Positions 58,858 to 64,000 of a DNA stretch of 64,000 nt are shown here, piece by piece. Both the position numbers and the translations under genes were made by a program. This stretch comes from JAEXNA01 sp037189585 (lineage in GTDB: Bacteria > Vulcanimicrobiota > Xenobia > Xenobiales > JADMJV01), in NCBI GenBank assembly GCA_037189585.1, contig JBBCJA010000032.1:35541-99540 (forward strand), read 5' to 3'. The notes below the pieces were generated by a model. That model had not been told where the DNA came from. It searched no databases and saw only the letters and a program-made list of their open reading frames with translations. How positions within the stretch are numbered: the stretch's first letter is position 1; every line of letters begins with the position of its first letter.

Positions 58858-59613
58858 CTAACCCCCCTGGGGAGAAAGAGTTGCGGGTGTTGTTGGCATT
58901 CGACAACTTTCCAGAAGAGCTGTTGTCTCCTGGTGGGTCAATGGGCGCCACTTACCCGGCTCCATCCCCTCGACAGTGAGTCCGGCGAAATGCGATCTGT
59001 GAAGTTTCTCCACAGGATTTCCTACCGCCTCGAGCATGCGTTTGACCTGATGAAAGCGCCCTTCGGTCAAGGTCAACTCCAGGCTCCGAGGGCCGGTCTG
59101 GCGACATACGGCGGGAGCTAGTGGCCTGTCGTCGTCAGGCAGGCACCATCCGCCGACAGACAGGCGCTCCACTTGATGGTCGGTCACCGCTCCTTCGGTC
59201 GCCACCTGGTAGACTTTGGGAAGTTTCCAGGTCGGAGAGGTCAGGCGGTGCAGCAGCTGGCCGTGGTCGGTCAACAGCAGAGCGCCCGTGGTGTCCTTGT
59301 CGAGCCGTCCCACGCAGGAGAGCTGGGGATCGCGGTAACTGTATCTGGGAGGGAAAAGATCGAGGACCAGGGGAGGGCGGTCGCGATGACTGCAAGTGTA
59401 GCCGGCGGGCTTGTTAAGAAGGAGCAGGAGCTCACCCGGGTCCAGGGGCTGTCCGTCAAAAAGGACCTGGTCTGACGGCACCTTGTCGGCTGCCTTACTC
59501 CAGGGTTTCCCGGCCAAGTCGGTCAGGCGGCCGGCTTTGGCCCATTGGGCGATCTCTTTGCGACTACCGTAGCCTAGGTTGGAAAGCAGTTTGTCCAGCC
59601 GGACGAGTTTCAT
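58858..59613 (-). CDS. rsuA: 16S rRNA pseudouridine synthase, RsuA family
   Basis: A 251-residue protein with an S4 RNA-binding domain (RLDKLLSNLGYGSRKEIAQWAKAGR), then LNKPAGYTCSHRD and the catalytic GRLDKDTTGALLLTDHG (Asp in RLD), and the C-terminal LTEGRFHQVKRMLEAVGN. The DTTG and LLTDHG wording is closer to RsuA than to RluB/E/F. Makes pseudouridine in small-subunit rRNA. ATG overlaps the stop of the methyltransferase gene. Confidence 0.9.
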   Translation of the reverse strand: MKLVRLDKLLSNLGYGSRKEIAQWAKAGRLTDLAGKPWSKAADKVPSDQVLFDGQPLDPGELLLLLNKPAGYTCSHRDRPPLVLDLFPPRYSYRDPQLSCVGRLDKDTTGALLLTDHGQLLHRLTSPTWKLPKVYQVATEGAVTDHQVERLSVGGWCLPDDDRPLAPAVCRQTGPRSLELTLTEGRFHQVKRMLEAVGNPVEKLHRSHFAGLTVEGMEPGKWRPLTHQETTALLESCRMPTTPATLSPQGG

Positions 59614-60620
59614 CGCCGCGCCTTCACCACGGTGAAGCCTCGAGCCTGCGCCTTGATCTCCACCTCACGATAGAGAGTGCTCAACAAACGGGGATAGGCG
59701 AGATGGCTATTCCCGACCAACCATAGGGCTCCACCTGGAGTCAAGATTCGATGAGCCAGACGCGCGAACAGCTGCCCCAGGCCGGTCTCTTCCCGTTGTC
59801 CGCTGTGAAAGGGCGGGTTGGTGATAACGTTGGGGAACTGGGTTGGAGCCCCTTGAGGCCAGCGCTCGAGGTCGCTGAGATCGCACCAATGATAGCTGGC
59901 GTTGTGGTCGGCAAGGTTGCGCCTGGCGCACTCTAGCCCGCGCCGGTCCGATTCGAACAGGTGAACCGCGGTTTTGGCCGGCAGGCCGCTTGCCAGAAAG
60001 CCCCATCCGGCTCCTAGATCGGCGACCGGTCCGGTCAGAGACTCCTTCTTAAGGACTTCGGCCAACAAGGCCGACCCGGTGTCCACTCCAGACCAGGAAA
60101 ACAGTCCGGGAGAGCTCCAGTAGCCGCCGCCGCGTTGCTGGAGGGCTTCAAGGGGAATGCTTTGGGGCGTGCTCTCGAGAAGCGGATCTAGACGGTACAG
60201 ACGCGACTTTCTCCCGTTCTCGTAAGACAATGAGGTGGCAGATTCACGCAGAGGTTTCTCGTAGGACTTCGCTCCGTAGTCGTTGGGCACGACGAAAAAA
60301 AGTTTTCCACCGGAGGCCAGGCGAGACCGGGCCGCCGCTATCAGGTGGAAGGTCTCATCCTTATGTTTGCTGGCGTAGAGCAGAATCTGGGGCCAACGCC
60401 GGTCGTCGTTCGGCGCGACCTCCTCCCAGCCCCGACTTCTCAAGGCATGATGGGAGGCGTGGTGAGGTTGCCAAAAACGCCAGCCGGCCTGGCCGGCACC
60501 CAGGAGCTCTCCCGGAGGATTGAGCCAGAGAACATCGGACCCGGGAGAGGCCAGCTTCTCCATCAGTTCATGAGCTCGGGCGATGGGGGGATCGGTCTGC
60601 GGAACCTTTCGCGAATTCAT
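59610..60620 (-). CDS. RsmC/RlmG-family rRNA guanine-N2 methyltransferase
   Basis: A 336-residue protein with two Rossmann-like halves. The C-terminal half has ADLGAGWGFLASGL, HLFESDRRGLECARRNL and the target-amino motif NPPFHSGQ, followed by RILTPGGALWLVGNSHLAY, exactly as in RsmC (G1207 of 16S rRNA) and RlmG (G1835 of 23S rRNA). The N-terminal half lacks the SAM motifs, as in both. Operon with the pseudouridine synthase. Confidence 0.88.
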   Translation of the reverse strand: MNSRKVPQTDPPIARAHELMEKLASPGSDVLWLNPPGELLGAGQAGWRFWQPHHASHHALRSRGWEEVAPNDDRRWPQILLYASKHKDETFHLIAAARSRLASGGKLFFVVPNDYGAKSYEKPLRESATSLSYENGRKSRLYRLDPLLESTPQSIPLEALQQRGGGYWSSPGLFSWSGVDTGSALLAEVLKKESLTGPVADLGAGWGFLASGLPAKTAVHLFESDRRGLECARRNLADHNASYHWCDLSDLERWPQGAPTQFPNVITNPPFHSGQREETGLGQLFARLAHRILTPGGALWLVGNSHLAYPRLLSTLYREVEIKAQARGFTVVKARR

Positions 60621-60723
60621 AGCGGAACCATCGTCGCCTGAGGGAACTGTTCCTCTGACTCAGGGTTGAAGTGAGGAGTTTTCAATCGGTAGTTGAAGGC
60701 CGAGATCAGGAGACCGAGTAGTG

Positions 60724-61404
60724 ATGGCACGCCCTAGCCTGTGGCTCATTTTGATGTCGATTTTGTTGACCCTGGCCTGCGCCGGACACGAAACTCGAAA
60801 TTCCGAAAGGACAGTGAAGAATATGGAGACCCCTCCCAACCCAGCCCAACAGAAAGAGCTCTCCAAAGCGACTTTCGCCGGAGGATGTTTTTGGTGTACG
60901 GAGGCCATCTTTTCCGAACTGAAAGGAGTGCGGAAAGTGACCTCGGGGTACATCGGTGGGCACAAAGAGAATCCCACCTATCAGGAGATCTGCACTGGCC
61001 AGACCGGGCACGCCGAGGCCACCGAGATTTTTTATGATCCGAAGGAGATAGACTTCGAACAGCTTCTCGAAGTCTTCTTTAAGACCCATGATCCGACCTC
61101 GCTCAATCGCCAGGGCGCTGACGTTGGGACACAATACCGTAGTGGCGTCTTCTACCATTCCCCGGAACAAAAGCAAGCGACCGAATCGGTCATCGCCGAA
61201 CTGGACAAAGCCAAGGTTTATGACAAACCGATCGTCACCGAGGTGACGGCCGCCACTATCTTTTATCCGGCTGAGGAGTACCATCAGGACTACTACTCCA
61301 ACAATCCGAACCAGGGCTACTGCGCCATGGTCATCACTCCCAAGATGGAGAAGTTTCGCAAAATTTTCGCTGATCGACTGAATAAAGGAAAAGTCGCTCC
61401 CTAG
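60724..61404 (+). CDS. msrA: Peptide-methionine (S)-S-oxide reductase, lipoprotein form
   Basis: A 226-residue MsrA. The active site is FAGGCFWCTEAIF, with the catalytic Cys in GCFW; later motifs are SGYIGGHKENPTYQEICTGQTGHAEA and FYHSPEQK, YPAEEYHQDYY. The first 20 residues form a lipoprotein signal peptide ending LTLAC, so the enzyme should be membrane-anchored outside the cytoplasm and repair oxidised envelope proteins. ATG at 60724 chosen; a GTG three bases earlier is also possible. Confidence 0.95.
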   Translation: MARPSLWLILMSILLTLACAGHETRNSERTVKNMETPPNPAQQKELSKATFAGGCFWCTEAIFSELKGVRKVTSGYIGGHKENPTYQEICTGQTGHAEATEIFYDPKEIDFEQLLEVFFKTHDPTSLNRQGADVGTQYRSGVFYHSPEQKQATESVIAELDKAKVYDKPIVTEVTAATIFYPAEEYHQDYYSNNPNQGYCAMVITPKMEKFRKIFADRLNKGKVAP

Positions 61405-61425
61405 GGGCTTCTCCCTGGTCTTTTG

Positions 61426-61833
61426 ATGCAGGCTACCACCCACGCAGAGTCCGACAAGGTCACCATCCTGGTCGCCGAGGATGAGGAGAGCCTTCGCGAT
61501 ATCGCCGGACGCGTCTTGAGCCACGCCGGCTACGAGGTCATTGTCGTCTCCGATGGGGCTCAGGCGATCGAGGCTTTGTCTCGGTGGGGTCGGTCGATTA
61601 ACCTTGTCATCACCGATGTGGTCATGCCGGAGGTGGGTGCGGAGGCTATTCTGGCCTATCTTCGAGACCAAGGAAGAACCGAAATCCCGGTGCTCTGCAC
61701 TAGCGGATACACGGCTCAACAGGTCCCCGCGGAGGTTCTCGACGACCAGAATGTCCGGCTTTTGCGCAAACCCTACACACTGCAGGAGCTGCTCGGCGCG
61801 GTCGAGACGATTTTAGCCTCTCCTCCCGAGTAG
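61426..61833 (+). CDS. Single-domain response regulator
   Basis: A 135-residue CheY-like receiver only. The acidic pair is AEDEE, the phosphoacceptor Asp is in LVITDVVMP, the switch Thr/Ser in CTSGYT and the Lys in LRKPYT. No output domain. It probably signals by protein contact, possibly to a hybrid kinase elsewhere. ATG at 61426, one codon after a TTG. Confidence 0.93.
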   Translation: MQATTHAESDKVTILVAEDEESLRDIAGRVLSHAGYEVIVVSDGAQAIEALSRWGRSINLVITDVVMPEVGAEAILAYLRDQGRTEIPVLCTSGYTAQQVPAEVLDDQNVRLLRKPYTLQELLGAVETILASPPE

Positions 61834-61943
61834 GGAAACCCCCCATCCTTGGGAGAGGGTAAGCGAGCTAAATCGGCGGGGGGATTCGCGCCTTGAGACA
61901 GAGGGGGATCGCTGTCGAGAGGGCGGGCCCAGGTGGCGTAACC

Positions 61944-61966
61944 TGACATGGCAATTGGTCATGTCA
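61944..61966 (+). promoter_or_regulatory. Inverted repeat covering the sigma factor start codon
   Basis: TGACATG (61944-61950), nine bases, CATGTCA (61960-61966). The right arm contains the ATG at 61961 of the sigma factor gene. In mRNA it could form a hairpin hiding the start; in DNA it could be an operator. Confidence 0.45.
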
Positions 61967-62527
61967 AACGTCATTTCTTCAGAAACTCTGCTTTCTCTAG
62001 CCCGCGCTGGTGACAGCCAGGCTTTCAAGCAGGTCCTGGGCCCGCTTCGTCCCTATGCGGAGGGCTTGTCCCGACGCTTCTTCGCCCCGGGTTTCGAAAG
62101 GGAGGACCTTTTTCAGGAGGCGATGGCCGGGTTCGCGGGAGCGCTTTTGTCTTTCGAGATGGGTGGCGGTCTTCCGTTTCACGACTTCGCCAAACTTTCC
62201 ATGAGAAACGCGGTGGTCAACTGCGTCAGGCGTGCGACTCGAGTCAAGCGCCAGGTCGCACTATGCTGGGATGAGGAGCTGCTGAACTCGGCCAGTGACG
62301 ACGAGTTTCGCCCCGATTCGTGGCTCGTGCGACGCAGCGAGTTTCGGGAGATGGTGGAGAATCTACGGCCGGAGTTGTCCCTCTTGGAGTGGACCGTCTT
62401 ACGAGAGGTACTGTCCGGAATCGAACCTCGCGAGGTCGCTCAGCGGCACGGACTAGAACACAGGGCCGTCGAGAACGCCCTCTCCCGCGCTCGAGCCAAG
62501 GCGCGCCGTCTACGTCCCGCGGCCTAA
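61961..62527 (+). CDS. Sigma-70 family factor, SigH-like
   Basis: A 188-residue sigma factor. Region 2 is seen in EREDLFQEAMAGFAGALLSFE and FHDFAKLSMRNAVVNCVRRATR, very close in spacing to Bacillus SigH. Region 4 is RPELSLLEWTVLREVLSGIEPREVAQRHGLEHRAVENALSRARAKAR, a clear helix-turn-helix. Region 3 is missing, as in small alternative sigma factors. No anti-sigma gene is adjacent. The ATG lies in an inverted repeat (61944-61966). Confidence 0.88.
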   Translation: MSNVISSETLLSLARAGDSQAFKQVLGPLRPYAEGLSRRFFAPGFEREDLFQEAMAGFAGALLSFEMGGGLPFHDFAKLSMRNAVVNCVRRATRVKRQVALCWDEELLNSASDDEFRPDSWLVRRSEFREMVENLRPELSLLEWTVLREVLSGIEPREVAQRHGLEHRAVENALSRARAKARRLRPAA

Positions 62528-62853
62528 CGCCGAGGGGTCCTGCTCACCAGCGGGCGCTATGAGGTAGTCGAGTCTAGATTGCGCCGTCTTTCAACACTTA
62601 GTCGCGGCGGGCGTCCCATAAGGCGAAGCCGCTACCGTCCCGGTCGGTTCACATTCAGAAAATTCTTGGCCATAGGCCGCTCCGAGTAGACATTGTGCCG
62701 TTTATCAGTATCCCCCGGTCAATCTAGCGATCTTTTGGGGCCTTCGGCCCGGATCCAACGCTCCGACTTGGAGGGGTCCGCTCGTTGCCGCTTCGCTTGG
62801 GCTAACACCCAAGCTCATGGGCCGGGGCTCAGGGACCTGCCTGAGATTCGCGT
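62528..62853. other. 326-bp non-coding stretch with tandem hairpins
   Basis: No gene is apparent. It contains GGGCC-TTC-GGCCC (62738-62750), GCTTGGG-CTAACA-CCCAAGC (62795-62814), and CTCAGG with CCTGAG (62828-62845). A fourth pairing, GAGATTC with GAATCTC (62843-62863), shares three bases with the third and so competes with it; it runs into the end of the minus-strand gene at 62854. No tRNA or T-run was seen. Confidence 0.5.
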
Positions 62854-63519
62854 TCAGAATCTCGCATCCAATGCGGGGCCTGGCCTCCGCTCTTGGATCC
62901 CAAGAGTCTTGAAGAGAGCGCCGAACCGATTACAAGTGACCAGAATCCCAAAGAAAATATCAGAGCTAGTGACGTGTCGTTTTTGACTCTCTGCCCTCGT
63001 TAAAGCACTGCTAAGTGCTTTTTTCATCGCCGAAGAAAACTCTCTGCCTGGACGAGGAACTTTCTCAATGCCCTTACTCGTCAGCTCTAAAAGTCTAATG
63101 GCCCTCTTGCGGTCAATACCTAAAGCATCAATCAAGCGATGTATCTCAGGCTCATCCATCTGAAGTAGCTCTTCCAAAACGTGTTCAGGATGGATTACTA
63201 GGTTTTGATAGGAAGTAGCGCGGGCGTGAGCTCGATCTAGGATTTTCACAGTGTCCTTGAGAAACCCTGGGTTTTGATCAGAAGCGATGGCTTTCTCCTC
63301 CTTTGGGGCGAGCAGGCTCTGCTTCTTTGGCCAGCGACCGTTTTGACATTCCTTATAGATGTCTCTGCATCGCTTTGGAATACCCGACCACTGATCGGGC
63401 GTAACACAATCATACTTAGCAAGTATTCCCAACTGCTGCATGCAGGTTTCGAAGATTGCAAAGCAAGCCGCCTCACGTTCAGCTCTCCCCGAGATGACGG
63501 TGAATCCCAAAACCACCAA
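62854..63519 (-). CDS. Free-standing Clp N-domain protein
   Basis: A 221-residue protein. Residues about 90-215 form the double Clp N-domain repeat (TVKILDRAHARATSYQNLVIHPEHVLEELL, then FSSAMKKALSSALTRAESQKRHVTSSDIFFGIL). No AAA module follows. The first 85 residues have several Cys and are unrecognised. Proteins of this kind may act as adaptors or decoys for Clp ATPases; the window contains one at 14561. Lower GC and codon use than its neighbours suggest possible transfer. Confidence 0.75.
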   Translation of the reverse strand: MVVLGFTVISGRAEREAACFAIFETCMQQLGILAKYDCVTPDQWSGIPKRCRDIYKECQNGRWPKKQSLLAPKEEKAIASDQNPGFLKDTVKILDRAHARATSYQNLVIHPEHVLEELLQMDEPEIHRLIDALGIDRKRAIRLLELTSKGIEKVPRPGREFSSAMKKALSSALTRAESQKRHVTSSDIFFGILVTCNRFGALFKTLGIQERRPGPALDARF

Positions 63520-63652
63520 GGTAAAAACCGGTGGTTGAGGCGCATTCAGCGCCGTAACTACCGGTTAGCCCTGCGAGCGGAGCGTTACCCCTTGGGTCCG
63601 ACCTTGGGAGATCGATCAGGGCAAAAGTTGGCAAAAATCCCACGGGATGAAC

Positions 63653-64000
63653 TTAACGAGCTTCCAGCTGAATAGCTTCTACAATACCCTTCAAGCCAAG
63701 CACAAGCAGTAAACTCAAGTTCCCGTCAGGAGACACCAGATCGCTTTTACCGTCCCAACCTAGACTCGTTTTAGCTTTCTCCCAGGGCCAGCCAACCTCG
63801 GCCAGGATAGTATTGTCTTCCTTTAGGATCTTGCCAGAGACGCTAACTATTTTCTCTGACTGAACTTTGGCAAAGGAGTAAGGGACTCCGACGTTCAGAT
63901 CACCGAACGAGGTCGAAGAGATATACTCCTCATCTTCGCAATGCTTGCTCCAGAGCGCACTTTGAAGGGCATTGCTGCTACAAGCGCCAGGACGCAGGCC
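63653..64000 (-). CDS. Unknown protein (C-terminal part, 5' end beyond window)
   Basis: An open frame on the minus strand from the right edge to a TAA at 63653 gives 115 residues. It starts LRPGACSSNALQSALW and ends VEAIQLEAR, with strand-rich segments (FAKVQSEKIVSVSGKILKED, AEVGWPWEKAKTSLGWDGKS). No family recognised. The composition is lower in GC than the rest of the window, as for the gene at 62854, with which it may belong. The gap 63520-63652 holds a possible hairpin (AACCACC / GGTGGTT). Confidence 0.55.
   Translation of the reverse strand, partial: GLRPGACSSNALQSALWSKHCEDEEYISSTSFGDLNVGVPYSFAKVQSEKIVSVSGKILKEDNTILAEVGWPWEKAKTSLGWDGKSDLVSPDGNLSLLLVLGLKGIVEAIQLEAR

Noticed and set aside
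62528..62853. tRNA or riboswitch in the hairpin-rich gap
   Set aside because: No T-loop (GGTTCGA-type) or anticodon arm pattern and no recognisable riboswitch core.

Overview
The window is 64 kb of high-GC, densely packed bacterial chromosome (56 protein-coding genes called, two of them cut by the window ends). Stop and start codons commonly overlap as ATGA, GTGA or TTGA, and GTG and TTG starts are frequent. A PilC-like inner-membrane protein, an MsrA lipoprotein, a BolA plus CGFS-glutaredoxin pair and a SigH-like sigma factor point to a free-living bacterium with a large genome, probably diderm. The mixture does not match a well-studied group such as enterics, Bacillus or Streptomyces. A Myxococcota-like or deep-branching candidate phylum such as Vulcanimicrobiota/Eremiobacterota is a guess only. 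No rRNA, tRNA, CRISPR array or complete insertion sequence was seen.

Layout. 1-3280: a YbhGF-type ABC exporter operon (adaptor, then two separate ATPases) divergent from a TetR regulator, with a perfect TetR-type palindrome between them. 3318-10856: a peptidase-rich stretch with a subtilase, an M1 aminopeptidase, a DA1-like peptidase, an M50-like membrane peptidase and a lethal-factor-like metallopeptidase, plus an EEP-family phosphoesterase. 10956-20234: a three-gene operon of unknown proteins, an RlmD-type rRNA methyltransferase, a two-AAA Clp ATPase with a long disordered tail, an FHA protein, and a convergent pair made of a zinc-ribbon/phosphatase-like protein and a YwqG-like protein. 20320-30100: BolA, monothiol glutaredoxin, a PilC-like protein with a very long repeat-bearing N-terminus, a crotonase-fold protein without the usual catalytic glutamates, a radical SAM/kinase pair, a 41-bp tandem repeat array, a deacetylase-family protein, a PilZ-like protein and a large unknown protein. 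30124-33927: arginase and three poorly characterised genes.

34047-45376 is the most distinctive region. A 162-bp MITE-like inverted-repeat element leads into a probable biosynthetic locus: a double-GNAT protein, a fully reducing single-module type I polyketide synthase (KS-AT-DH-ER-KR-ACP) and a translationally coupled PapA/condensation-type acyltransferase. These face a convergent operon with a previously uncalled 43-residue glycine-rich peptide gene, a terminator, a helical protein and a SAM methyltransferase; a second double-GNAT protein closes the block. The PKS has no thioesterase, so the acyltransferase is the obvious candidate for offloading the chain.

45397-58696 holds an MscS channel and then an eight-gene cell-envelope operon: DUF4175-like coiled coil, MoxR ATPase, exported GATase-like protein, ABC ATPase, ABC permease, DUF58 and two VWA membrane proteins. 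It looks like a MoxR/VWA assembly machine fused to an ABC transporter. 58858-64000 carries rRNA modification genes (RsuA-type pseudouridine synthase, RsmC-type methyltransferase), MsrA, a single-domain response regulator, the SigH-like sigma factor, a free-standing Clp N-domain protein and a truncated gene at the right edge.
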